Source: Actinomycetota bacterium (GTDB lineage Bacteria > Actinomycetota > Thermoleophilia > Solirubrobacterales > Solirubrobacteraceae). From it: a DNA stretch of 11,899 nt. The position numbers were made by a program, and so were the translations under genes. The DNA lies in the NCBI GenBank assembly GCA_005883905.1, contig VAYD01000096.1, positions 1-11,899 on the forward strand, read 5' to 3'. This document shows positions 1-6,129 of the stretch, in pieces. The notes beneath the pieces were generated by a model. The model had not been told where the DNA came from and made no database searches. It saw only the letters and a list, made by a program, of their open reading frames with translations. Each line of letters opens with the position of its first letter. Within the stretch, counting starts at the first letter, position 1.

Positions 1-179
1 GTGCGCACCGCGTCGGCCACGATCACGTCGGGGTCGTCGACGCCCACGCCGCGGTTGTCGACGACCGTGACGGTGTCACCCTCGCGCAGCGTCAACGCGC
101 GCGCGCGTGTAACGACGTCCGCGACCCGCACGGCCGTTCCGGCGACCGGGATGACGACGTCGACGGCCGGGCGGGTCAC
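1..179 (-). CDS. Glycosyltransferase family 2-like protein, 5' fragment
   Basis: The reverse strand reads from a GTG at 179-177 to the window edge without a stop, giving about 59 residues. The start is VTRPAVDVVIPVAGTA, the first beta strand typical of GT-A fold family 2 glycosyltransferases (hydrophobic strand ending in a V-I-P-V type turn). It is followed by a helix and then TVTVVDNRGVGV, which matches the second strand of that fold, where the family has its V-V-D-N-x-S/G nucleotide-sugar pocket. The start codon overlaps the TGA that ends the upstream membrane-protein frame (GTGA overlap), so translation is probably coupled to it. The gene continues beyond the window, so the catalytic DxD and the acceptor specificity cannot be seen. 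The family call rests on the N-terminal motif alone. Confidence 0.6.
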   Translation of the reverse strand, partial: MTRPAVDVVIPVAGTAVRVADVVTRARALTLREGDTVTVVDNRGVGVDDPDVIVADAVR

Positions 180-276
180 GCCCCGGCGAAGGCGCGGTCG
201 TCCATGCGCGAGATGGTGAGCGCGACGCCGATGCCGCCGGCGAACAGCACGGCCGACGACACGATGAAGTACCAGT
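176..276 (-). pseudogene. Frameshifted 3' end of the adjacent membrane-protein gene
   Basis: In the frame offset from the main membrane-protein ORF, the DNA reads NWYFIVSSAVLFAGGIGVAL and then TISRMDDRAFAGA before a TGA at 178-176. This is one hydrophobic helix with a short basic and polar tail. It begins with NWY, the same residues on which the upstream frame stops. Removing one copy of the 11-bp repeat at 268-289 joins the two frames into one 224-residue protein that ends in a GTGA overlap with the glycosyltransferase gene. I read this as the displaced last transmembrane segment of the gene at 277-861. An assembly or sequencing artefact could produce the same picture. Confidence 0.7.
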
Positions 277-289
277 TCAGTACCAGTTC
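268..289. repeat. 11-bp perfect tandem duplication (frameshifting)
   Basis: Two adjacent identical copies of AGTACCAGTTC occupy 268-278 and 279-289. On the coding (minus) strand the unit is GAACTGGTACT, encoding the N-W-Y region. As 11 is not a multiple of three, the second copy shifts the frame and brings a TGA into frame at 279-277. Slipped-strand replication would produce this, as would a wrong read overlap in an assembly. Confidence 0.9.
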
Positions 290-861
290 TCAGCGACCGC
301 CCCTTCGATCCCCACGAGCAGCCCGCCGAACCCCAGCAGACCGGCCGCCCACAGCGGCGAGGTGCGCGCGGCGCCGATGGCAAGCGCGACGACGCCGGCG
401 ATCCACAGCCCGATGAGGCCGTAGTAGGGGATCAGCCAGTGCGAGTACTGCACCGTGTGCAGCGCGTACTGGACGCTGCCGGGCTCGACTCGGTTCTCGG
501 TCGAGATCGCGCCGAGCGTGCCCCACGTGAAGCCGTCGATCGCGAAGCCCGCGCCGAGCCCGATGGCGCCGACGACCGCCAGGGCCCCGCCGATCAGCCC
601 GAGCGTCGGGCGGCTGCGGCGCACATGGAACGCGAGCCCCATCAGCGCGCCGGTCATGATGCACGCGCTCAGCAGGCCGATGCCGTGGGCGAACTGCCAG
701 CGCTGGTAGTGCTCGCCGATCTGCGAGAGCTGCCGCGCCTCGTTGCCGCGCCCGAGCTCCTTGGGATGCAGGATGTTGTCGAGCAGGAACAGTGCCGGCC
801 CGAGGACCAGCGCCAGCACGGTCATCCGCCGGTACAGGCCGAGGTTCGGCAGGTCGGCCAT
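277..861 (-). CDS. Small multi-pass membrane protein, C-terminally truncated by frameshift
   Basis: The frame from the ATG at 861 gives 194 residues: a short polar N-terminus (MADLPNLGLYRRM), then hydrophobic segments at about residues 13-28, 59-78, 90-110, 145-165 and 168-187. It ends in GAVAENWY and a stop. The profile resembles DUF4386-like or other uncharacterised actinobacterial integral membrane proteins, and no catalytic motif is visible. The open frame extends upstream to 1209, but that part lies inside the P450 gene and is compositionally a shadow, so I chose 861, 23 bp after the P450 stop. There is no strong ribosome binding site; coupling to the P450 is likely. The stop at 277 is caused by an 11-bp tandem duplication. 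Without it the protein would have 224 residues and one more helix. Function is unknown. Confidence 0.7.
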   Translation of the reverse strand: MADLPNLGLYRRMTVLALVLGPALFLLDNILHPKELGRGNEARQLSQIGEHYQRWQFAHGIGLLSACIMTGALMGLAFHVRRSRPTLGLIGGALAVVGAIGLGAGFAIDGFTWGTLGAISTENRVEPGSVQYALHTVQYSHWLIPYYGLIGLWIAGVVALAIGAARTSPLWAAGLLGFGGLLVGIEGAVAENWY

Positions 862-884
862 CGTGGCGGGACTGTACCCCCGGC

Positions 885-2285
885 TCAGGCGGCAACACGG
901 GCGCCCGGCGAGGCCGGGACGCGCGCGCGCAGGATGACCGGCAGCCCGTGCTTGGGGCCGATCGTCGGCATCTGGCGCACCTCGAGCTCGTAGCCGGGCG
1001 CCAGCTCCGGGTTGAAGCGCTCGAGGATCGCCGTCGCGATCGTGCGGATCTCCTGCTGGCCGAAGCGCATCCCGATGCACGTGCGCGAGCCGCCGCCGAA
1101 CGGCACGTAGGCGCCCTTCGGGATCTGCTCGCGGCTGCCGGGGGCGAAACGCTGCGGGTCGAACCGCTCGGGCTCGGGCCAGACGTCGGGCAGCCGGTGG
1201 CTCGCCCACGAGCAGTAGTTGACCGGGATGCCGGCCGGCACCTGCACGCCGGCGAACTCGAACGGCTCGAGAGCGCGGCGCGGCCCGATCCAGGCCGGCG
1301 GGTAGAGCCGCAGCGTCTCGTCCATCGCCAGCTCCAGCTCGGCCGTCGAGCCTGCCGCCAGGTCCTCGACCACGCGGGCGCGGGCCTCGCCGTCGCGTGC
1401 GAGCTCGTGGAACAGGAACGCGACCGTCGACGTGGTGGTGTCGTGGCCCGCGAACAGCAGCGTCATGACCTCGTCGCGGATGTGGCCCTTCGACAGGCCC
1501 TCACCCTCCTCGTCGGTCGCGTCGAGCAGCAGGCTGAGAATGTCCTCGCCGCGCTCGCCGGTCGCGCGGCGGCGATCGATCTCGGCGAAGATCAGCGCGT
1601 CGATGCGCCGGCGCGCGCTCATCAGCCGCCGCCACGGCGTGCCCGGCCCGCGCAGCACCTGCAGCGTGTAGTCGCGCGACCAGAACCCGAGCGCCTCCTC
1701 GAAATCGTGCGCGGCGCTGACGTCGGCGCGGTTGTCGGGGTCGAGCCCGAACAGCGCGCGCATCGCGATCCGCAGCGCCAGCACCCGCGTCCACGCGTAG
1801 AGGTCGACCCGTTCGCCCTCGCGCCAGCCGGCGATCCCGCGTGCGACCTCCTCGTCCATGACCGCCTGCGTTTTGGCGATCTGGTCGCGGTGGAACGCCG
1901 GCAGCATGATCATGCGCGAGCGCCGGTGGAAGTCGCCGTCGATCGTGAGCAGCCCATCGCCGAGCAGCGGGATCATGTCGCCCAGGTGGCCGTCGCGCCA
2001 CGAGAAGTTCGCGGCGTTGGAGACCGTCATGTAGTGGTTGGCCTCCGGGCCGAGCATGAACACGACGTTGCCGTGCAGGATGCGGATCGTGAAGACGGGC
2101 CCGAAGCGCTCGTAGCCCTCGAGCAGCAGCGGCAGCGGTTTGCGCGAGAACGCGGTCGTGCGACGCAGCGAGAAGCGCGTCCAGCCCTTCGGGAACGCCA
2201 CCGTGGCGCGCCGCTCGGCGGCGACGTCGTGAGCGATCCGCACGAGCGGATTGGACGCGACCGGGGGTGGGGGGCGGAGCGGCAT
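885..2285 (-). CDS. Cytochrome P450
   Basis: This 466-residue protein is a haem-thiolate monooxygenase. The I-helix oxygen-activation motif AGHDTT is at residues 279-284, the K-helix ExxR is ETLR at 323-326, and the haem loop FGGGSRTCIG has the axial Cys at 403. The PERF motif sits at about 372-375. It has no N-terminal membrane anchor (the N-terminus is proline-rich), so it should be soluble. It would need separate ferredoxin/reductase partners, and none are in the window. The length and the long N-terminal part resemble the CYP102/CYP110/CYP4-like bacterial groups that act on fatty acids or lipophilic compounds, but substrate cannot be deduced. A promoter-like pair lies just upstream (2310-2338), and the gene reads into a membrane protein and a glycosyltransferase, perhaps a small modification operon. 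No clear Shine-Dalgarno precedes the ATG at 2285. Confidence 0.95.
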   Translation of the reverse strand: MPLRPPPPVASNPLVRIAHDVAAERRATVAFPKGWTRFSLRRTTAFSRKPLPLLLEGYERFGPVFTIRILHGNVVFMLGPEANHYMTVSNAANFSWRDGHLGDMIPLLGDGLLTIDGDFHRRSRMIMLPAFHRDQIAKTQAVMDEEVARGIAGWREGERVDLYAWTRVLALRIAMRALFGLDPDNRADVSAAHDFEEALGFWSRDYTLQVLRGPGTPWRRLMSARRRIDALIFAEIDRRRATGERGEDILSLLLDATDEEGEGLSKGHIRDEVMTLLFAGHDTTTSTVAFLFHELARDGEARARVVEDLAAGSTAELELAMDETLRLYPPAWIGPRRALEPFEFAGVQVPAGIPVNYCSWASHRLPDVWPEPERFDPQRFAPGSREQIPKGAYVPFGGGSRTCIGMRFGQQEIRTIATAILERFNPELAPGYELEVRQMPTIGPKHGLPVILRARVPASPGARVAA

Positions 2286-2309
2286 CGCGACGAAGGTGAC
2301 GCTGGCGTC

Positions 2310-2338
2310 ATCTTTTCAGCGCGGCGCTCACCCGTCAA
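2310..2338 (-). promoter_or_regulatory. Candidate sigma-70-type promoter for the P450 operon
   Basis: On the minus strand TTGACG (2338-2333) matches the -35 consensus at five of six bases. After exactly 17 bp comes AAAGAT (2315-2310), which keeps the A at position 2 and the T at position 6 expected of an actinobacterial -10. Transcription would start near 2303, about 18 bases before the ATG. The -35 directly abuts the T-tract of the terminator of the preceding gene, a compact end-to-start arrangement. Assigned by eye; the -10 is weak. Confidence 0.4.
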
Positions 2339-2339
2339 C

Positions 2340-2376
2340 AAAAGAAGGGCCTCCCGCAGTGGAGTGCGGGAGGCCC
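2340..2376 (-). terminator. Intrinsic terminator of the RTX gene
   Basis: There is a perfect 12-bp stem, GGGCCTCCCGCA at 2347-2358 with TGCGGGAGGCCC at 2365-2376, and a 6-nt loop. On the minus strand the stem is followed at once by TTCTTTTG (2346-2339). It lies 30 bp after the RTX stop codon and before the P450 promoter. It is the clearest rho-independent terminator in the window. Confidence 0.93.
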
Positions 2377-2405
2377 CGTGCTGGACCAGGGGTCTGGGGA
2401 CCGAT

Positions 2406-3380
2406 TCAGGAGTCCCTGGGCTCCTTCGGGTCGCGCCCGCCGCTCGGCTCGCCGGGGTTGCGGCCCGGGGCCTTGCGCACGACCTTCTCGCAGGACCCAT
2501 TCGGGTTGCCGTCGGTCGCGTCGGTGATCACGTCGACCGTGTCGAGCAGCGCGACGTCGTAGCCGTCGCCGCACGTGATGTGGTCGACCTCGCCGTCGCG
2601 CGTGTGGAACCGGTCGTTGCCGGGGCCGCCGTCGAGCGTGTCGCCGGTCGTGTCGACCGCGCCGTTGGGGCCGGGGTGGACGTCCTTGGGCGAGAGTGCC
2701 CACAGGTCGTCGTCGCCCTCGCCGCCGCTGGTCGTGTCGACGCCCTCGTTGGCGAAGATGCGGTCGTTGCCGGGGCCGCCGCTCTGGTTGTCGTCACCGG
2801 CGCCGCCGAACATCAGGTCGCGTCCGCCGTTGCCGACCGAGGTGTCGTTGCCGCTGCCGCCGTGGATGATGTCGCGGCCGTCGCCGCCCTGCAGGTTGTC
2901 GTCGCCCGCGCCGCCGAAGATGCGGTCGCGGCTGACGAGGTCGCCCGCGTTGGGCACGTCGCCCTGGATCGTGTCGTTCCCGAGCCCGCCGACGAGCAGG
3001 TCGCCGCCCTGGTGGCCGAGGATCGTGTCGTCGCCGCGCCCGCCCCAGATGCGGTCGTTGCCCATCTGGCCGTCGAGCGTGTCGTTGTCCTGATTGCCGT
3101 GGATGCGGTCGTTGCCGTCGCCGCCGTAGATCGTGTCGGCGCCGGCGTTGCCGAAGCCGCGATCGTCGCCCTGGCCGAGGTCGATCTGGTCGTCCCCGCC
3201 GCGGCCGATGACGCGGTCGTTGCCTCCCTTGGCGTCCATCGTGTCCGCGAAGCGCGTGCCGCGCAGGACCTCGCTTGCGTCCGTGCCGATGAACGTGCCG
3301 GCCATCGCGACCGCTGCTGTCACCAGCAGCATCGCCATCGCCGCCAGCGCAACGAGGGCGCGGGTCTTACGTGCCTTCAT
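2406..3380 (-). CDS. Secreted RTX-repeat (haemolysin-type calcium-binding) protein
   Basis: This is a 324-residue protein. Residues 1-27 form a Sec-type signal peptide: basic MKARKTR, a hydrophobic core and an AMAG cleavage region. From about residue 36 to 220 there are roughly a dozen or more nonapeptide repeats of the GGxGxDxUx class (for example GGNDRVIG, GGDGNDRIHG, GGAGDDNLQG). In this family they fold as a parallel beta roll that binds calcium outside the cell. The last 100 residues lack repeats, contain two cysteines (HITCGDGYD and NGSCEKV, perhaps a disulfide), and end in a charged Pro/Gly-rich tail. No protease, lipase or adhesin domain is visible, so it may be purely structural or cell-surface. 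The signal peptide, and the absence of neighbouring ABC/HlyD genes, argue for Sec export rather than type I secretion. It is monocistronic between its own RBS and a strong terminator. Confidence 0.93.
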   Translation of the reverse strand: MKARKTRALVALAAMAMLLVTAAVAMAGTFIGTDASEVLRGTRFADTMDAKGGNDRVIGRGGDDQIDLGQGDDRGFGNAGADTIYGGDGNDRIHGNQDNDTLDGQMGNDRIWGGRGDDTILGHQGGDLLVGGLGNDTIQGDVPNAGDLVSRDRIFGGAGDDNLQGGDGRDIIHGGSGNDTSVGNGGRDLMFGGAGDDNQSGGPGNDRIFANEGVDTTSGGEGDDDLWALSPKDVHPGPNGAVDTTGDTLDGGPGNDRFHTRDGEVDHITCGDGYDVALLDTVDVITDATDGNPNGSCEKVVRKAPGRNPGEPSGGRDPKEPRDS

Positions 3381-3386
3381 GCCTTG

Positions 3387-3393
3387 CCTCCCC
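3387..3393 (-). promoter_or_regulatory. Strong Shine-Dalgarno site of the RTX gene
   Basis: GGGGAGG on the minus strand lies six bases before the ATG at 3380. It is the best ribosome binding site in the window and fixes the start that gives a clean signal peptide. Confidence 0.85.
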
Positions 3394-3470
3394 TTCTAAC
3401 AGGGCGTCCGGAGTGGTTCGTCCATCCGCTCGAACAGCCGTCGCACCCGGGAGTTGCGCTGCCCTTTCGC

Positions 3471-3476
3471 TATCCT
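3471..3476 (+). promoter_or_regulatory. Possible -10 element of the tRNA-Asp promoter
   Basis: TATCCT lies 17 bp upstream of the mature tRNA 5' end, so transcription would start about 10 bases before it. No convincing -35 sits 16-18 bp further upstream; TTGCGC at 3454-3459 is too close (11 bp). Weak, listed because it is the only T/A-rich hexamer in the region. Confidence 0.3.
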
Positions 3477-3493
3477 CGGCGCTCGCCCTCCCG

Positions 3494-3567
<74 letters not shown>

Positions 3568-3584
3568 TCCTTCGCCATGCCTTC

Positions 3585-3602
3585 CACCCGCCGCGGGTGA
3601 GG
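3585..3602 (+). terminator. Palindrome downstream of tRNA-Asp, probable terminator
   Basis: CACCCGC (3585-3591) and GCGGGTG (3593-3599) form a perfect 7-bp inverted repeat around one C, beginning 17 bp after the tRNA. There is no T-tract, which is common for GC-rich actinobacterial terminators. Exactly the same 18 bases, CACCCGCCGCGGGTGAGG, recur at 9921-9938, so this may be a dispersed genomic palindrome that also serves as a terminator. Confidence 0.5.
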
Positions 3603-3636
3603 CCCGCCTACCCCGCCGCGCTCGAAAGTCGGGTGC

Positions 3637-4326
3637 GTGGACACCGCCGCCGCATCGACGATCCGTGTCGTCCTGGCCGATGACAGCTATCTCGTGCGCG
3701 AGGCGCTCGTGCACGTGCTCGAGGCTGCGGACGGCATCGAAGTCGTGGCCAGCTGCCGCGACCGCGACACGCTGCTGGCGGCGATCGAGGCCGAGCATCC
3801 GGACGTGGTCGTGACCGACATCCGGATGCCGCCGGCGGAGGCCGACGAGGGGCTCCAGGTCGCCGACATGCTGCGCCGCACGCAGCCCGGTACCGGCGTG
3901 GTCGTGCTGAGCCAGTTCTCCGAGCCGCAGTACGGGCTCGCCCTGCTCGACCAGGGATCCGACGGGCGCGCCTACCTGCTCAAGGAGCACGTCCAGTTCC
4001 GCGGCCAGCTCGTCTCCGCGATCGAGTCGGTCGCGCGCGGCGGCTCGATGATCGACGCCAAGGTCGTCGAAGGGCTCATCAACGCCCGCAGTCAGGCGCA
4101 GAGCGGCCCGCTGGCCGAGCTGACCCCGCGCGAGCTGGAGATCCTCTCGTTCGTCGCGCGCGGGCACAGCAACCAGGCGATCGCGGACGAGCTCTTCCTC
4201 ACCAAGCGCGCGGTCGAGAAGCACATCAACGCGATCTTCCTCAAGCTCGACCTGACCGAGGCCGCGGACGTCAGCCGGCGGGTCAAGGCGGCGCTGATCT
4301 ACCTCGCCGAGAGCCACACCGGCTGA
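3637..4326 (+). CDS. NarL/FixJ-family response regulator (REC + LuxR HTH)
   Basis: This 229-residue protein has a receiver domain (about 9-130) followed by a LuxR-type DNA-binding domain (about 160-224). The receiver has the acidic pair D15-D16, phospho-acceptor D61 in VVVTDIRMPP, S92 at the conserved Thr/Ser position and K116 in YLLKE. The output domain carries LTPRELEIL, the recognition region NQAIADELFLTKRAVEKHI and the dimer helix typical of GerE-like HTHs. It should act as a phosphorylation-dependent transcription regulator. The start is GTG at 3637 with only a weak purine stretch (CGAAAG) upstream. The histidine kinase at 4723-5676 points toward it and belongs to the matching HisKA_3 class, so it is the likely partner. 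The receiver-only gene follows 78 bp downstream. Its target genes are not evident. Confidence 0.94.
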   Translation: MDTAAASTIRVVLADDSYLVREALVHVLEAADGIEVVASCRDRDTLLAAIEAEHPDVVVTDIRMPPAEADEGLQVADMLRRTQPGTGVVVLSQFSEPQYGLALLDQGSDGRAYLLKEHVQFRGQLVSAIESVARGGSMIDAKVVEGLINARSQAQSGPLAELTPRELEILSFVARGHSNQAIADELFLTKRAVEKHINAIFLKLDLTEAADVSRRVKAALIYLAESHTG

Positions 4327-4332
4327 CGAACA

Positions 4333-4356
4333 CTCGTGCGCGCATCCGCGCGCGAG
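4333..4356 (+). terminator. Weak hairpin after the response regulator
   Basis: CTCG-TG-CGCGC and GCGCGCGAG can pair around ATCC with a two-base bulge, 7 bp after the response regulator stop. There is no T-tract. It may attenuate transcription between the two receiver genes; the support is only the inverted repeat. Confidence 0.3.
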
Positions 4357-4387
4357 GGTGGGCGTGCCCTTGCCGAGCGAAGGCGAT

Positions 4388-4402
4388 CCCGACAATGTCG
4401 GG
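4388..4402. promoter_or_regulatory. Operator-like palindrome at the receiver-only gene start
   Basis: CCCGACA-A-TGTCGGG is a perfect inverted repeat with 7-bp arms and a single central base. It ends two bases before the ATG at 4405 and occupies the place where a Shine-Dalgarno would be. With a one-base centre it cannot form a good RNA hairpin, so a dimeric protein binding site is the more natural reading. Inference from symmetry and position only. Confidence 0.45.
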
Positions 4403-4404
4403 CG

Positions 4405-4791
4405 ATGCCGTCGCCGATCACGGTGTTGGCAGTTGACGACCGGGCCGTCTTCCTGCGCGCGACCCGCGAGCTGATCGCGGCCGCGCCCGGCTTCCGTCAG
4501 GTCGGAGAGGCGGCGTCCGGTTCGGAGGCCCTCGAGCTCGCCGCGGATCTGCACCCGGACCTCGTGCTCCTCGACATGCGGATGCCGGGAATGGATGGCA
4601 TCGAAACTGCGCGCCGCCTGCTTGCATCGGATCCGCAGACGCTGGTCGTCCTCGTCTCGCTCGACGAGATCCCGCCGGCGCCGTTCGCCTCCCTGCGCAA
4701 GCAGGACCTGTCCACGCGCGCGCTACGACAGGTCTGGGACGCGCACGGTCGGCAGACGCCCGCGCACAACGGTGCCGGCGCCGAGCGATGA
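4405..4791 (+). CDS. Receiver-only (CheY-like) response regulator
   Basis: The protein has 128 residues from the ATG at 4405. The acidic pair is D11-D12 (VLAVDDRAV), the phospho-acceptor D57 is in LVLLDMRMPGMDG, and S85 and K99 occupy the conserved switch positions. After the receiver there is only a tail of about 25 residues (STRALRQVWDAHGRQ...), with no DNA-binding or enzymatic domain. It is probably a phosphate sink, phosphorelay intermediate or protein-protein switch. An in-frame GTG at 4336 would add 23 residues of low-complexity Arg/Ala and is rejected. The last 69 bp overlap the 3' end of the convergent histidine kinase gene. There is no Shine-Dalgarno; a 15-bp palindrome directly precedes the start codon, suggesting unusual control. 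Confidence 0.85.
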   Translation: MPSPITVLAVDDRAVFLRATRELIAAAPGFRQVGEAASGSEALELAADLHPDLVLLDMRMPGMDGIETARRLLASDPQTLVVLVSLDEIPPAPFASLRKQDLSTRALRQVWDAHGRQTPAHNGAGAER

Positions 4792-5676
4792 CCGCACCGC
4801 GAGGTGACCGCCGACCGCCGCCAGCCGATCGCGCATGTTCGTGATGCCCGCGCCCGCGCGGATCACCCCGCCGGGCGCGCCGGCGCCGTCGTCGTGGACG
4901 CTGAACAGCAGCTCACCGGCGACGCTCCCGTCGAGGCGGACGAGCGTGTGCCGTGTGTCGGCGGCGTGTTTGAGCACGTTCTGAAGCGCCTCGAGGACGC
5001 AGAAGTACACGGCGCTCTCGATCTCGGGCGGGTAGCGCTCGACGTCGCGCGCCTCGAGCTTGACGGGGATCGTCGACCGCGCCGTCGCCGCCTGGAGCGC
5101 GTCGCGCAGTCCGCGCTCGCCGAGCAGCGGCGGGTACACGCCGTGGGCCAGCGTCCTGAGCTCGTCGAGCGCGTCCTGGACCTCCTGTTCGAGCTCGCGC
5201 AGCCGCAGGGCGCCGCGCTGGGGATCGCGCAGCACGAGCTCCTCGGCCAGCTCGAGCTCGATCCGCAGCGCGACCAGGCGCTGCTGCGCGCCGTCATGCA
5301 GGTCGCGCTCGATGCGGCGGCGCTCGCGCTCGGCGCTGGTGGCGATCCGCGCGCGCGACCGGCGGACCTCGGCCAGCGAAGCCGCCGCCTCGGCCGCCAG
5401 CCGCTGGTTGTCGAGCACGACGCGCGCCATCGCCACGCCGGCCTGGACGAGCTCGGGCCGCGCGTCGAGCGCTGCGTCGTAGACGATCGCCGCGACGGTC
5501 CTGCCGCTGTCGTGCACCCTGCTGACCGAGCGCCCGTTGCCGGCCGGAGGCAGTGCCAGCGGCCGGCCGTGCGCGTCGACCCAGGCGCCGTCGAGCGGGA
5601 AGGCCACCTCCAGTGACGGATCGTCGAAGGCCTCGGCGAGCGCCCAGCGCAGGGTCGCGGCGTGCCCCGGAACCAT
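4723..5676 (-). CDS. NarL-type sensor histidine kinase (HisKA_3 + HATPase_c), no membrane sensor
   Basis: This is a 317-residue kinase. Residues 1-90 form a small domain with no transmembrane segment, possibly a degenerate GAF/PAS-like region. A coiled coil at about 88-120 leads into the HisKA_3 dimer domain with phospho-acceptor H127 in RDLHDGAQQRLVAL. The ATPase domain has the N box around N233 (EALQNVLKHA), the D box HDDGAG at 261-266 and the G box GAGITNMRDR at 275-284. It should autophosphorylate and pass phosphate to the convergent response regulators. An in-frame TAA upstream and an AAGG eight bases before the ATG support the start at 5676, 27 bp after the SHOCT gene. Relatives I recall often carry a longer membrane N-terminus, so this one is short. 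Its first 33 codons lie inside the 195-bp duplication. The 3' end overlaps the receiver-only gene by 69 bp. Confidence 0.93.
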   Translation of the reverse strand: MVPGHAATLRWALAEAFDDPSLEVAFPLDGAWVDAHGRPLALPPAGNGRSVSRVHDSGRTVAAIVYDAALDARPELVQAGVAMARVVLDNQRLAAEAAASLAEVRRSRARIATSAERERRRIERDLHDGAQQRLVALRIELELAEELVLRDPQRGALRLRELEQEVQDALDELRTLAHGVYPPLLGERGLRDALQAATARSTIPVKLEARDVERYPPEIESAVYFCVLEALQNVLKHAADTRHTLVRLDGSVAGELLFSVHDDGAGAPGGVIRAGAGITNMRDRLAAVGGHLAVRSSLGAGTVVRGRLPTVRVPDLS

Positions 5677-5771
5677 GGGGCGACCTTAGCCGCCCCATGA
5701 GCTCTACGCGAGCGCCTGCGCCTTGATGCGGTCGAACTCGCCCTGGTCGATCGTGCCCTTGTCGAGCAGAT
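5577..5771. repeat. 195-bp direct repeat, copy 1 (native-looking context)
   Basis: It spans the last 22 codons of the SHOCT protein gene, the 27-bp intergenic gap and the first 33 codons of the histidine kinase. It matches 6030-6224 at 194 of 195 bases; the single difference is C5693 versus T6146. Here both genes continue naturally beyond the repeat, so this looks like the original copy. Confidence 0.95.
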
Positions 5772-6129
5772 CCTTGGCCTTGGCGATCTGGTCGGCCGGG
5801 CCCTCGTTCGCCGCGACCTGGCGGACGTAGGTGTCGAACTGCTGCTGGTTGGCCTGCACCTGCGCCATCCGGCGCTCGCCCATGCCCTTGCCTTGTGACA
5901 CGAGGTAGATGAAGACGCCGAGGAACGGCATCACCACCACGAAGATCATCCACAGCGCCTTGCCCCATCCGCCGATGTCGTGGCGGCTGAAGAGGTCGGA
6001 GATGATGGTGATGAGGACCCAGAACCACGCGACCCAGGCGCCGTCGAGCGGGAAGGCCACCTCCAGTGACGGATCGTCGAAGGCCTCGGCGAGCGCCCAG
6101 CGCAGGGTCGCGGCGTGCCCCGGAACCAT
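5704..6129 (-). CDS. PLDc_N-SHOCT small membrane protein with kinase-derived N-terminus (chimera)
   Basis: The protein has 141 residues. Residues 1-33 are identical to the start of the histidine kinase. From residue 34 the sequence is a PLDc_N-type membrane module: a hydrophobic segment AWFWVLITIISDLF, then DIGGWGKALW and a second helix MIFVVVMPFLGVFIYLV. A Gln-rich helix of about 35 residues follows, and a C-terminal SHOCT domain (AKDLLDKGTIDQGEFDRIKAQAL). SHOCT is a short oligomerisation or targeting motif found at the ends of bacterial membrane and phage proteins. The native start and the first part of helix 1 seem lost: no in-frame ATG or GTG lies between the junction and the second helix, so translation must use the kinase start copied in the 195-bp repeat. 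The membrane core is intact, so it might still function. The chimera could also be an assembly error. Confidence 0.75.
   Translation of the reverse strand: MVPGHAATLRWALAEAFDDPSLEVAFPLDGAWVAWFWVLITIISDLFSRHDIGGWGKALWMIFVVVMPFLGVFIYLVSQGKGMGERRMAQVQANQQQFDTYVRQVAANEGPADQIAKAKDLLDKGTIDQGEFDRIKAQALA

Noticed and set aside
862..1209. N-terminal extension of the small membrane protein up to 1209.
   Set aside because: The added 116 residues lie wholly within the P450 gene in another frame and are Arg/Ala-rich shadow sequence.
2590..3300. Regularly spaced repeats resembling a tandem or CRISPR-like array.
   Set aside because: The periodicity is the nine-residue RTX protein repeat (27 bp); units vary in sequence and there are no spacers.
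3396..3424. TGGACG-17-TGTTAG promoter for the RTX gene.
   Set aside because: Only three of six -10 bases match and transcription would start inside the Shine-Dalgarno.
4336..4404. Upstream GTG start for the receiver-only gene.
   Set aside because: It adds Arg/Ala-rich sequence ahead of a receiver domain that begins naturally at MPSPITVLAVDD.
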